Assembly (NCBI GenBank): GCA_963818505.1 | Contig: CAWFSJ010000002.1 | Location: forward strand, 39,367-103,366 | Length of the DNA stretch: 64,000 nucleotides | DNA from: JADKAV01 sp963818505 | Lineage (GTDB): Bacteria > Actinomycetota > Actinomycetes > S36-B12 > UBA10799 | Reading direction: 5' to 3' | Part shown: positions 8,952 to 17,995 of the stretch, one piece after another | How positions within the stretch are numbered: the stretch's first letter is position 1 | Layout: every line of letters begins with the position of its first letter | The notes under the pieces: generated by a model | Told to the model about the DNA's origin: nothing | The model's input: only the letters and a program-made list of their open reading frames with translations | Database searches by the model: none | Program-made: the position numbers and the translations under genes

Positions 8952-10243
8952 CAGTACTCAGGAACGTCCGGCCGCTCGGGGGCGAGGCCGTCGATGTCCG
9001 GATCGAGAACGGAATCGTGGCCCAGATCGGCCAGATGGGTTCCGACGAGGGCGAGGTCGTGGACGGCCGCGGTGCGGTACTGCTGCCCGGACTCGTCGAC
9101 CTTCACACACACCTGCGTGAGCCTGGCCGTGAAGATGCCGAAACCGTTGGCACAGGTACGCGGGCCGCGGCCGCGGGCGGTTTCACGGCGGTCCACGCGA
9201 TGGCGAACACCGACCCGGTGGCCGACACGGCCGGGGTGGTTGAGCAGGTCTGGCGGCTCGGGATCGAGGCCGGGCACGCCGACGTTCGCCCGGTCGGAGC
9301 GGTCACGGTCGGCCTTGAGGGCAAGCGCCTGGCTGAGTTGGGTGCCATGGCCGACTCGGCAGCGCGGGTCAGGGTGTTCAGCGATGACGGTCATTGTGTT
9401 TCAGATGCGTTGTTGATGCGCCGGGCGCTCGAGTACGTGAAGGCGTTCGACGGGGTCATCGCGCAGCACGCTCAGGAACCGCGGCTCACCGAGGGTGCCC
9501 AGATGCACGAAGGCATCCTCTCCGGCCAACTCGGCCTGCGTGGCTGGCCGGCGGTGGCCGAGGAGGCGATCGTGGCCCGCGACGTCCTGCTCGCAGAGCA
9601 CGTCGGCTCCCGCTTGCACATCTGCCATGTGTCCACCGCGGGAACCGTGGAGATCCTGCGGTGGGCCAAGAGTCGCGGGATCGCGGTGACCGCCGAAGTG
9701 ACTCCGCATCACTTGTTGCTGACCGACGACCTCGCAGCGACCTACGACCCCATCTACAAGGTCAATCCGCCGCTGCGGTCCGAACGCCACGTCGAGGCAC
9801 TGCGCGAGGCGCTGGCCGAGGGGATCATCGACGTCGTCGCCACCGACCACGCCCCGCATGCCATGGAGGACAAGGAGTGTGAGTGGGCAGCGGCATCCTT
9901 CGGGATGCTTGGTCTGCAGACCGCGTTGCCGGTGATCAACGAGACGATGGTCCGCACCGGCCTGCTCGACTGGGAAGCAGTCGCGGCGCGCATGTCGGCC
10001 GTTCCTGCGCAGATCGGCCGGGTGCACGAGCACGGGCGACCGATAGCCGTCGGTGAACCGGCGAACCTCACATTGTTCGACCCGGACGTCGAGTGGGTGG
10101 TGTCGGCCAGCGACATGGTCAGCCGCAGCCGGAACACCCCGTACGCGGGAACCGTCCTGCACGGCCAGGTGCTTGCAACGTGGTTGCGCGGCCAACCCAC
10201 CGTCCTCAACGGCTCAGTTGTGGAGCTCGAACCCGTCCGATGA
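8948..10243 (+). CDS. pyrC: Dihydroorotase, class I
   Basis: Cyclises carbamoyl aspartate to dihydroorotate in the cytoplasm. It is a 431-aa amidohydrolase with the metal-binding HxH in DLHTHLREPG near residue 51. Other conserved stretches are HVSTAGTVE, TAEVTPHHLLLTD and VATDHAPHAMEDKE (catalytic Asp region). The size and motifs fit the long PyrC type of Gram-positive bacteria. It overlaps pyrB and the next gene by 4 nt each. Confidence 0.97.
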   Translation: MTVLRNVRPLGGEAVDVRIENGIVAQIGQMGSDEGEVVDGRGAVLLPGLVDLHTHLREPGREDAETVGTGTRAAAAGGFTAVHAMANTDPVADTAGVVEQVWRLGIEAGHADVRPVGAVTVGLEGKRLAELGAMADSAARVRVFSDDGHCVSDALLMRRALEYVKAFDGVIAQHAQEPRLTEGAQMHEGILSGQLGLRGWPAVAEEAIVARDVLLAEHVGSRLHICHVSTAGTVEILRWAKSRGIAVTAEVTPHHLLLTDDLAATYDPIYKVNPPLRSERHVEALREALAEGIIDVVATDHAPHAMEDKECEWAAASFGMLGLQTALPVINETMVRTGLLDWEAVAARMSAVPAQIGRVHEHGRPIAVGEPANLTLFDPDVEWVVSASDMVSRSRNTPYAGTVLHGQVLATWLRGQPTVLNGSVVELEPVR

Positions 10244-10773
10244 ACCTCCTGCTGGCCACACAGTCCCAAGAAGTGACGCAATTGCCTCAGCGATTGGCCC
10301 TTACGGCCGGTGTTGTGGCGGTGACCTTGCTGGCTGTGTGGGGGATGTGGCGCAGTTGGAAACGGCGAGCAGCCCTGGATCTGCCCATGCAGACAGTGCC
10401 TACCGGCTACTCCGCGGAACTCGAAGTGGCTGGCCGCTATGTCGGGACCGCACCGGCTGATGACTGGATGCGCAGGGTGGTCGCTGCGGGTCTCGGGGCG
10501 CCGGGCAACGCCACCGCCGACGTGGGTGCGCAAGGTGTACGGATCGAGCGCATCGGCGAACCTGTCGTGTTCATCGGGGCCGATCAGGTCGTCGATGTGC
10601 AGCTCGGCAGAGGTGTCGCCGGACAGGTCGCTGAAAAGGACGGGCTCGTTCTGTGGTTCTGGAACGCCGGCCAGACCACGCTGCAGAGCGGCTTCCGTCC
10701 TGATGCCGCGCAGGACGTCGCCGCTCTCTATACGAACAGTCGCAGGCTTTTCACAGGTGAGGAGACACCGTGA
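10240..10773 (+). CDS. Membrane-anchored protein conserved inside actinobacterial pyr operons
   Basis: A 177-aa protein of unknown role. It has one N-terminal transmembrane helix at about residues 19-38 (ALTAGVVAVTLLAVWGMW) followed by RSWKRR, then a soluble domain with many beta-strand-like stretches (VRIERIGEPVVFIGADQVVDV), probably PH-like. The same position between pyrC and carA is occupied by a small membrane protein in Mycobacterium (Rv1382) and Streptomyces, which supports this being the same gene. ATG 10240 overlaps the pyrC stop and the end overlaps carA by 4 nt, so it is translated with the pathway. A function in the pathway is not shown. Confidence 0.8.
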   Translation: MNLLLATQSQEVTQLPQRLALTAGVVAVTLLAVWGMWRSWKRRAALDLPMQTVPTGYSAELEVAGRYVGTAPADDWMRRVVAAGLGAPGNATADVGAQGVRIERIGEPVVFIGADQVVDVQLGRGVAGQVAEKDGLVLWFWNAGQTTLQSGFRPDAAQDVAALYTNSRRLFTGEETP

Positions 10774-11927
10774 GTTTCACAATCCCGATGCTCGACGAGA
10801 CGGATGCGCACGAGTCGGAGCCTGCCCTGCTGATCCTCGAGGATGGCACAACGTTGCGCGGGGAGGCGTTCGGTGCCCGGGGCAATGCGTTCGGGGAGGC
10901 GGTGTTCGCCACCGGCATGACCGGCTACCAGGAGACGCTGACCGACCCGTCCTACCACCGGCAGGTCATCGTCATGACCGCGCCGCACATCGGCAACACG
11001 GGCATGAACTTCGAAGACCCCGAGTCAGACCGGATCTGGGCCGCAGGATTCGTTGTGCGCGACCTCAGCCCGATGGCCAGCAACTGGCGCGCGGAAGAAA
11101 CTCTGGGCAGCAGCCTCGAGACAGCTGGCGTAGTCGGCGTGCGTGGCGTGGACACCCGAGCACTGACCCGCCACCTTCGCGAGCGCGGTGTCATGCGGGT
11201 GGGTCTTTTCAGCGGGGATGCACTCACCGATGCCGCCACCATGCTCGAGGCGGTCAAGTCGGCCCCCGGCATGCTCGGCGCGAACCTCTCCGCCGAAGTC
11301 TCCACCTCGGCCCCTTACACGGTCCCGGCGATCGGGCAGAGCCGTTACACCGTGGTGGCAGTTGATCTCGGCATCAAGCGCATGACCCCGGCCCTGATGG
11401 CCCAGCGGGGGATGACCGTTCATGTCGTTCCCTCGAACCACACATACGAGCAGATCCGCGCGCTCAACCCGGACGGCCTGTTCTTCTCCAACGGACCCGG
11501 CGACCCTGCCACCGCGAACCACGCGGTTGAGATCGCCCGCAGCGCACTGGGTGACTCGTTACCGACGTTCGGAATCTGTTTCGGCAACCAGATCCTCGGC
11601 CGTGCTCTCGGTTTCGGCACTTACAAACTTGCCTACGGACACCGAGGGATCAACCAGCCCGTGCAGGACCGGACCACGGGCAAGGTCGAGGTGACCGCGC
11701 ACAACCACGGGTTCGCGGTCAAGGCCCCGCTCGACGAGGACGTGGTCACCGACTTCGGTCGGGTCCGGGTCAGCCACGTGTGTCTGAACGACGATGTCGT
11801 CGAGGGGCTGCAATGCCTGGACGTTCCTGCATTCAGCGTCCAGTACCACCCCGAGGCAGCGGCAGGCCCGCATGATTCCGCCTACTTGTTCGACCGCTTC
11901 GCGCAGGTCATGGGAGGGCAGCACTGA
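10770..11927 (+). CDS. carA: Carbamoyl phosphate synthetase small (glutaminase) subunit
   Basis: Releases ammonia from glutamine for CarB. The N-terminal CPSase domain includes GTTLRGEAFG and TGYQETLTDPSY. The class I amidotransferase domain has the nucleophile Cys in FGICFGNQILGRA near residue 270 and the His-Glu pair in QYHPEAAAGPHDS. The GTG at 10770 overlaps the upstream stop (GTGA) and gives 385 aa. About 17 residues precede the usual start of the domain, so a slightly later start is possible but has no obvious codon. It serves both the pyrimidine and arginine pathways. Confidence 0.96.
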   Translation: MSFTIPMLDETDAHESEPALLILEDGTTLRGEAFGARGNAFGEAVFATGMTGYQETLTDPSYHRQVIVMTAPHIGNTGMNFEDPESDRIWAAGFVVRDLSPMASNWRAEETLGSSLETAGVVGVRGVDTRALTRHLRERGVMRVGLFSGDALTDAATMLEAVKSAPGMLGANLSAEVSTSAPYTVPAIGQSRYTVVAVDLGIKRMTPALMAQRGMTVHVVPSNHTYEQIRALNPDGLFFSNGPGDPATANHAVEIARSALGDSLPTFGICFGNQILGRALGFGTYKLAYGHRGINQPVQDRTTGKVEVTAHNHGFAVKAPLDEDVVTDFGRVRVSHVCLNDDVVEGLQCLDVPAFSVQYHPEAAAGPHDSAYLFDRFAQVMGGQH

Positions 11928-14900
11928 TGCCGAAACGTGAGGACATCTCCAGCATCCTGGTCATCGGCTCCGGGCCGATCGTCATCGGTCAGGCCTGCGA
12001 GTTCGACTACTCGGGCACCCAGGCGTGCCGTGTGCTGCAGGCCGAGGGTCTGCGCGTGGTGCTCGTGAACAGCAACCCCGCCACGATCATGACCGACCCG
12101 GAGTTCGCCGACGCGACGTACATCGAGCCGATCACGCCGGAGTTCGTGGAGAAGGTGATCGCAAAGGAACGCCCCGACGCGCTGCTACCGACCCTGGGTG
12201 GGCAGACAGCCCTGAACGCGGCGGTTGCGCTGGCTGAGAACGGTGTGCTCGACCGCTACGGTGTCGAACTCATCGGGGCGGACATCGACGCGATCCAGCG
12301 CGGGGAGAACCGGGAGCTGTTCAAACAGATCGTGGAGAAGGTCGGCGCCGAGTCGGCTGATTCGGCGGTGTGTCACACCCTTGATGAGTGCCTCGAGGCG
12401 GTGACCGAACTCGGCTACCCGGTGGTGGTGCGCCCGTCCTTCACAATGGGCGGGGCCGGTTCGGGCATGGCCTACAACGAGGACGACCTGCGTCGTATCG
12501 CCGGTGCCGGGCTGGCGGCCAGCCCCACGACCGAAGTGTTGTTGGAGGAGTCGATCCTCGGCTGGAAGGAGTTCGAACTCGAGCTGATGCGCGACCGCAA
12601 CGACAACGTCGTGGTCATCTGCTCGATCGAGAACCTCGACCCGCTCGGCGTGCACACCGGTGACTCCATCACGGTGGCGCCGGCACTGACACTCACCGAC
12701 CGGGAGTACCAGCGGATGCGCGATGTGGGCATCGCCGTGATCCGCGAGGTCGGCGTCGACACCGGCGGCTGCAACATCCAGTTCGCGATCCACCCCGAGA
12801 ACGGGCGGATCATCGTCATCGAGATGAACCCGCGGGTCTCTCGCTCGTCGGCGCTGGCCTCGAAGGCGACCGGCTTCCCGATCGCGAAGATCGCCGCGAA
12901 ACTGGCCATCGGCTACACGCTTGACGAGATCCCCAACGACATCACACGCCAGACCCCCGCGTCGTTCGAACCGACTCTGGACTACGTCGTGGTGAAGGTC
13001 CCGCGGTTCGCGTTCGAGAAGTTCCCCGGGGCTGACGACACCCTGACCACGACCATGAAGAGCGTGGGAGAGGCGATGGCCCTTGGGCGCAACTTCGCCC
13101 AGGCCCTGCAGAAGGCACTGCGCAGCGTCGAGCAGAAGGGGTCGGAGTTCGCCTGGCCGGCCCAGCCGCGTCCGCTCGAAGACCTGCTGGCAGAGGTCGC
13201 CCGCCCACACGACGGGCGCCTGCAGAAGGTCCAGCAGGCGCTGTGGCTCGGGGCCAGCGTCGCGACGTTGTACGAGGTGACGGCGATCGACCCGTGGTTC
13301 CTCGAGCAGATCGTCGGGATCAACGCCATGGCCGACCGGGTAAGGCGGGCCGAGCGCCTCGCGCCCAGTCTGCTGCGCAAGGCCAAGGAGACCGGCTTCT
13401 CAGACGCCCAGATCGCTGCCCTGCGCGGAAGTCGTGAGGACGTGATCCGTGGGGTTCGTCATGCACTCGGCATCCGCCCGGTGTTCAAGACCGTGGACAC
13501 CTGCGCGGCGGAGTTCCCTGCGTACACGCCCTACCACTACTCCAGTTACGACATGGCTTCCGAGGTGGAGCCGCGTGACAAGGAGGCGGTCATCATCCTG
13601 GGTTCCGGGCCCAACAGGATCGGCCAGGGGATCGAATTCGACTACTCGTGCGTGCACGCCACCTTGACCCTGCGCGAGGCCGGGTACGAGGCCATCATGG
13701 TCAACTGCAACCCCGAGACCGTGTCCACCGACTACGACACCGCCGACCGCCTGTACTTCGAGCCGTTGACGCTCGAGGACGTCCTCGAAGTGATCGCAGC
13801 CGAGCAGGCCGTGGGGCCCGTGGCCGGCGTGATCTGCCAGCTCGGTGGCCAGACCCCGCTGGGCTTGGCTGCGCGGCTCAAGGCGGAGGGGGTGCCCCTG
13901 CTCGGCACGACACCCGAGGCCATCCATCTGGCTGAGGAGCGTGGCGCGTTCGGGCAGGTGCTGCACCGCGCAGGGCTACCCGTGCCCAAGCACGGGCTTG
14001 CCAGCAGTGTCGAGGAGGCCGAGGCGATCGCCGCCGAGATCGGATACCCCGTCCTGGTGCGTCCGTCCTACGTCCTGGGCGGGCGCGGCATGGAGATCGT
14101 GTACGACCAGTCCATGCTGGCCGCCTACATCGAACGGGCGACCCAGGCCAGTCCGGAGCATCCGGTGCTCGTCGACCAGTTCCTCGACGACGCCATCGAG
14201 ATCGACGTGGATGCCCTGTTCGACGGCACCGATCTGTACATCGGCGGCGTCATGGAGCACATCGAGGAAGCAGGCATTCACTCCGGCGACTCCGCCTGCG
14301 CGCTGCCGCCGATCACACTCGGGCGTCAGGAGATCGAGCAGATCCGGGCCAGCACGCGTGCCATTGCCGAAGGCGTCGGCGTGCGAGGTCTGTTGAACAT
14401 CCAGTTCGCTCTCACCCAGGACCGGCTGTTCGTCCTGGAAGCCAATCCGCGCGCCTCGCGCACAGTGCCCTTCGTGTCCAAGGCGACCGGTGTGCCGCTG
14501 GCCAAGGCAGCGGCTCGGATCGCGGTGGGGCAGAGCATCGCGGACCTACGCGAGGCGGGGATCCTGCCTCGTACCGGAGACGGCGCCGAACTGCCCATCG
14601 GCGCGGCCACGGCGGTCAAGGAAGCGGTCATGCCCTTCGGCCGGTTCCACGGGGTGGACACCGTGCTCGGCCCGGAGATGCGCTCAACCGGTGAGGTGAT
14701 GGGCATCGACGTCGACTTCGGCACAGCCTTCGCCAAGTCGCAGTCCGGCGCGTACTCCAGCGGCCTGCCCATGTCCGGACGTGCCATCATCACGGTCGCC
14801 AACCGGGACAAGCGCTCGATGATCTTCCCGGTCAAACGGTTGTCCGACCTCGGTTTCGAGATCCTCGCCACGCAGGGCACTGCCGACGTCCTGCGGCGCA

Positions 14901-15211
14901 ACGGGGTGACGGTAACGGTGCTGCGCAAGCACGCCGAAGGGATCGGCCCGAACGGCGAGCAGACCACCGTGGCAAGCATTTTGGCCGGTGACGTCGATCT
15001 GGTGGTGAACACACCGCTGGGCACAGGCGCGCGCGTCGACGGGTACGACATCCGCACGGCCGCCGTTGTGAAGAGCATCCCCTGCATCACCACTGTCCAA
15101 GGCCTCGCCGCCGCTGTCCAGGGGATCGAAGCGTTGAAGACCGGCCGGATCGGCGTGCGCAGCATCCAGGAGCATCAGGCGGATCTCATCGGGCTGTGGG
15201 AGAGCCGATGA
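11927..15211 (+). CDS. carB: Carbamoyl phosphate synthetase large subunit
   Basis: Makes carbamoyl phosphate from bicarbonate, ammonia and 2 ATP. At 1,094 aa it is full length, with the two homologous ATP-grasp halves: the first starts SILVIGSGPIVIGQACEFDY, the second VIILGSGPNRIGQGIEFDYS near residue 550. A C-terminal MGS-like allosteric domain follows (GFEILATQGTADVLRRNGV). It overlaps carA by 1 nt (TGATG) and pyrK by 4 nt. Confidence 0.98.
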   Translation: MPKREDISSILVIGSGPIVIGQACEFDYSGTQACRVLQAEGLRVVLVNSNPATIMTDPEFADATYIEPITPEFVEKVIAKERPDALLPTLGGQTALNAAVALAENGVLDRYGVELIGADIDAIQRGENRELFKQIVEKVGAESADSAVCHTLDECLEAVTELGYPVVVRPSFTMGGAGSGMAYNEDDLRRIAGAGLAASPTTEVLLEESILGWKEFELELMRDRNDNVVVICSIENLDPLGVHTGDSITVAPALTLTDREYQRMRDVGIAVIREVGVDTGGCNIQFAIHPENGRIIVIEMNPRVSRSSALASKATGFPIAKIAAKLAIGYTLDEIPNDITRQTPASFEPTLDYVVVKVPRFAFEKFPGADDTLTTTMKSVGEAMALGRNFAQALQKALRSVEQKGSEFAWPAQPRPLEDLLAEVARPHDGRLQKVQQALWLGASVATLYEVTAIDPWFLEQIVGINAMADRVRRAERLAPSLLRKAKETGFSDAQIAALRGSREDVIRGVRHALGIRPVFKTVDTCAAEFPAYTPYHYSSYDMASEVEPRDKEAVIILGSGPNRIGQGIEFDYSCVHATLTLREAGYEAIMVNCNPETVSTDYDTADRLYFEPLTLEDVLEVIAAEQAVGPVAGVICQLGGQTPLGLAARLKAEGVPLLGTTPEAIHLAEERGAFGQVLHRAGLPVPKHGLASSVEEAEAIAAEIGYPVLVRPSYVLGGRGMEIVYDQSMLAAYIERATQASPEHPVLVDQFLDDAIEIDVDALFDGTDLYIGGVMEHIEEAGIHSGDSACALPPITLGRQEIEQIRASTRAIAEGVGVRGLLNIQFALTQDRLFVLEANPRASRTVPFVSKATGVPLAKAAARIAVGQSIADLREAGILPRTGDGAELPIGAATAVKEAVMPFGRFHGVDTVLGPEMRSTGEVMGIDVDFGTAFAKSQSGAYSSGLPMSGRAIITVANRDKRSMIFPVKRLSDLGFEILATQGTADVLRRNGVTVTVLRKHAEGIGPNGEQTTVASILAGDVDLVVNTPLGTGARVDGYDIRTAAVVKSIPCITTVQGLAAAVQGIEALKTGRIGVRSIQEHQADLIGLWESR

Positions 15212-16047
15212 CGACTCAGGCCGACGCCGAGGTCCTCAGCGTGCGCCGCGAAGGCGCCTACTTCCATATGTCGTTCGCGGCGCCCGGGATCGCCGACGGA
15301 TTCCGGCCGGGGCACTTCGTGGCGATCGCCGTGGATGACGCACACATCCTGCGGCGGGCGTTCTCCATCCGCTCGGCCTCGACGAAGGCCGGCGGCGCCC
15401 TGCAGATCATCGTGTCCCCGAAGGGCCCCGGAACCAAGTGGCTCGTGGCCCGCCGGCCCGGGGACGTGATCAACGTGATCGCCCCATTGGGCCAGCCCTT
15501 CCGTCTTCCGACCGAGCCCGTGCCATGCGTACTGGTCGGGGGCGGGTATGGCGTCGCGCCCCTGTTCGAGTTGGCATCTCAACTGCGCGCGCGGGGGTGC
15601 TCGGTGGACATCGTCGTCGGCGCCGGTGATGCAGCACGACTGCACGGGGTGGTCGAGGCACGCCGGGTCTCCGATGCGGTTCACGTCACTACCGACGACG
15701 GGTCGGCGGGCGAGCAGGGCCGGGTCACCGATCCGCTCGAGCGGATTCTGGCCGCCGGCAAGCACATGGCTGTGTATGCCTGCGGGCCGATGGGAATGCT
15801 GCAGGCTGTCTCGGAGGTCAGCGCGAGTCACGGGGCCGTGGCCCAGTGCGCGGTGGAGGAGTCGATGGCCTGTGGCGTCGGGGTGTGCATGACCTGCGTG
15901 CTTCCTGTCATCGGTGACGATGGCGTGACCCGCATGGTGCGCTCGTGCACAGACGGGCCGGTGTTCTTCGGCGACCGGGTCCGATGGTCTGAAGTCGGTA
16001 CTGTGCCGGCTGGGACACTGGGCGCACCGGAGCCCCGCGATGACTGA
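15208..16047 (+). CDS. pyrK: Dihydroorotate dehydrogenase electron transfer subunit
   Basis: FAD and 2Fe-2S protein that passes electrons from the class 1B dihydroorotate dehydrogenase PyrD to NAD+. It shows the ferredoxin-reductase fold, with RRAFSIRSAS (flavin) and CVLVGGGYGVAPLFEL (nucleotide). The 2Fe-2S cysteines are in MACGVGVCMTCVLPV near residues 221-229 plus SCTDGPVF near 246. The ATG at 15208 overlaps the carB stop; a GTG at 15196 is possible. It belongs with the next gene. Its presence marks the NAD-linked, not the quinone-linked, route. Confidence 0.95.
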   Translation: MTTQADAEVLSVRREGAYFHMSFAAPGIADGFRPGHFVAIAVDDAHILRRAFSIRSASTKAGGALQIIVSPKGPGTKWLVARRPGDVINVIAPLGQPFRLPTEPVPCVLVGGGYGVAPLFELASQLRARGCSVDIVVGAGDAARLHGVVEARRVSDAVHVTTDDGSAGEQGRVTDPLERILAAGKHMAVYACGPMGMLQAVSEVSASHGAVAQCAVEESMACGVGVCMTCVLPVIGDDGVTRMVRSCTDGPVFFGDRVRWSEVGTVPAGTLGAPEPRDD

Positions 16048-16972
16048 TCCCCGCATCAACCTCGCGGGCGTGGAGTTCGCCGGACCAGCCTTCACCGCCT
16101 CCGGCTGCGCTGCGGCCGGCAAGGAGTTGGCCACGTTCTTCGACCTGACTGAGATCGGTGGTGTGGTCACCAAGAGCATCATGATGCGCGCACGTTCCGG
16201 GCGGCCGACCCCCCGCATGGTCGAGACGCCTTCCGGAATGCTCAACTCGATCGGATTGCAGGGCCCAGGCATCGAGTCGTTCCTGGCCAACGACTTGACC
16301 TGGCTCGCCGAACGCAATGTGGCGGCCTTCGTCTCCATCGCTGGCGAGACGGTGGAGGAGTACGCGCAGCTGGCCCGCATCTTGCGCGACAACCCGGCAG
16401 TGAGCGCCATCGAGGTGAACATCTCCTGCCCCAACGTGGAGAGCCGCGGGCAGGTCTTCGCGTGCGACGTGATGTCGGCGTCCTCTGTCATCCACCAGGT
16501 CCGGCGAAATACCGACTCGCGAGTCCCGATCTTCGCCAAACTCTCCCCGGACGTGACCAGCATTGCCGAGATCGCCCTGGCCTGCCACAACGCGGGCGCG
16601 GACGGTTTCTCGATGATCAACACGACGCTGGGCATGGCCATCGACACCGACACGCTGCGTCCCATTCTCGGGGGAGTGACCGGCGGTTTGAGCGGTCCAG
16701 CAATCCGGCCGACGGCGATCCGGTGTGTTTGGCAGGTGCATCAAGTGCTGCCCGAGGTCCCCATTCTTGGGATGGGTGGCATCGCTACTGGTGCCGACGC
16801 CCTGCAGTTCCTGGCAGCTGGGGCCAGCGCGGTCAGCGTGGGCACGATGACCTTCCACGACCCGTCGGCGCCGGTACGTGTGCAGCGGGAACTGCTGACT
16901 CTGCTGGACGAGCGGGGGTTCGCGAACGTGGCCGATGCGGTGGGCATCGCACATCGAGGAGGACTGACATGA
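16040..16972 (+). CDS. pyrD: Dihydroorotate dehydrogenase, class 1B catalytic subunit
   Basis: Oxidises dihydroorotate to orotate with FMN. Soluble: no N-terminal membrane helix is present. The class 1 active-site Cys is in EVNISCPNVESRG near residue 130; class 2 enzymes have Ser there. Other conserved parts are LNSIGLQGPG and the C-terminal FMN phosphate region ILGMGGIATGADALQFL. The 310-aa length and the adjacent pyrK place it in class 1B. It overlaps pyrK by 8 nt and pyrF by 4 nt. Confidence 0.96.
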   Translation: MTDPRINLAGVEFAGPAFTASGCAAAGKELATFFDLTEIGGVVTKSIMMRARSGRPTPRMVETPSGMLNSIGLQGPGIESFLANDLTWLAERNVAAFVSIAGETVEEYAQLARILRDNPAVSAIEVNISCPNVESRGQVFACDVMSASSVIHQVRRNTDSRVPIFAKLSPDVTSIAEIALACHNAGADGFSMINTTLGMAIDTDTLRPILGGVTGGLSGPAIRPTAIRCVWQVHQVLPEVPILGMGGIATGADALQFLAAGASAVSVGTMTFHDPSAPVRVQRELLTLLDERGFANVADAVGIAHRGGLT

Positions 16973-17667
16973 CCGCACCGATTGCCCTGGCGCTGGATGC
17001 ACCGGATCTGGCGACTGCGTGCCGGTGGGCCAACGCTGTGGACGGTGTGTTCTCGCACATCAAGGTCGGCCTTGAGACCTACCTTCGCGACGGTGCCCTC
17101 GGCGTTGCCGAGATCCGGGCCGCAGCTCCGCATTGTGCGCTGTTCCTCGACCTCAAGATCCACGACATTCCCAACACGATGGCCGGTGCGGCACGTTCGG
17201 TCGCGGCTCTTGAGCCGGACATCCTGACCGTGCACGCGGCTGCCGGAAGCGCTGGCATTGAGGCCGTGGCGTTGGCTCTGCCTGCGACGCGCGTCGCCGC
17301 AGTCACTGTCCTGACCAGCCTCGGGGGTCTCGACCTCACCGAGTTGGGCATCCCCGGGACGCCCGAGCAGGTCGTCATGAGGTGGGCGCGGCTGGCCGTC
17401 GGTGCCGGTGCTCGTGCCATCGTGAGTTCGGCCCATGAGGTTGCGACACTGCGCGCGTTGCTCGGCCCAGACCCGTTGCTCATCACCCCTGGCATCCGGC
17501 CGGCGGGCGCGGACGTGGCCGATCAGCGACGGGTCGTCACCCCGGCCGACGCGATCGGGGCAGGGGCGGGTCTGCTGGTTGTCGGCCGTCCTGTCACGGC
17601 TGCTGAATCCCCGCGCGAAGCCGCCCAGATCATTGCGGCTCAGGCCCTGGCAGCCCTCCTTGACTGA
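16969..17667 (+). CDS. pyrF: Orotidine 5'-phosphate decarboxylase
   Basis: Last step to UMP. A 232-aa barrel protein with the catalytic Lys-Asp pair in FLDLKIHDIPNTMAG and the phosphate-binding end LITPGIRPAGADVADQ. This is the short form usual for most bacteria, not the longer mycobacterial type. The ATG overlaps the pyrD stop by 4 nt. mihF begins 7 nt before its stop. Confidence 0.96.
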   Translation: MTAPIALALDAPDLATACRWANAVDGVFSHIKVGLETYLRDGALGVAEIRAAAPHCALFLDLKIHDIPNTMAGAARSVAALEPDILTVHAAAGSAGIEAVALALPATRVAAVTVLTSLGGLDLTELGIPGTPEQVVMRWARLAVGAGARAIVSSAHEVATLRALLGPDPLLITPGIRPAGADVADQRRVVTPADAIGAGAGLLVVGRPVTAAESPREAAQIIAAQALAALLD

Positions 17668-17995
17668 CCTCTCACGTACCCAGCAGCCCCCGGCTTTGTC
17701 CCAGGAGCAACGGTCCGCGGCCACTGCCAAAGCCGTCGCCAACAGGCAACGCCGGGCGCAGGTCAAGGAGCAGTTGCGCGACGGCCAGCTCGGCTGGCAC
17801 GACCTTCTGGAGTTGGCGCGCAGCGACGACGTGATCGCAGGACTGCGAGTCCGCGAGGCGTTGTTGTGCTTGCCGGGGGTGGGACCGTCGAGACTGGACC
17901 GCTTCATGAAGCAGGCCAAGGTGTCTGCAACGAGACGTCTCCGGGGCCTCGGCGAGAACCAGATCGCCGTGCTGAGCGGATTGCTGACCCGGTGA
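17660..17995 (+). CDS. mihF: Actinobacterial integration host factor (nucleoid protein)
   Basis: Small basic DNA-binding protein of 111 aa, known as mIHF in mycobacteria and sIHF in Streptomyces; it bends DNA and affects supercoiling and gene expression. Typical features are QEQRSAATAKAVANRQRRAQ at the N-terminus, the helix-two-turn-helix LLCLPGVGPSRLDRFMKQA and the end RRLRGLGENQIAVL. The start is uncertain: TTG 17660 overlaps pyrF, TTG further in (before SQEQR) is possible, and no ATG or GTG is available. No good ribosome binding site is visible for either. It sits between pyrF and gmk as in Streptomyces. Confidence 0.93.
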   Translation: MTDLSRTQQPPALSQEQRSAATAKAVANRQRRAQVKEQLRDGQLGWHDLLELARSDDVIAGLRVREALLCLPGVGPSRLDRFMKQAKVSATRRLRGLGENQIAVLSGLLTR

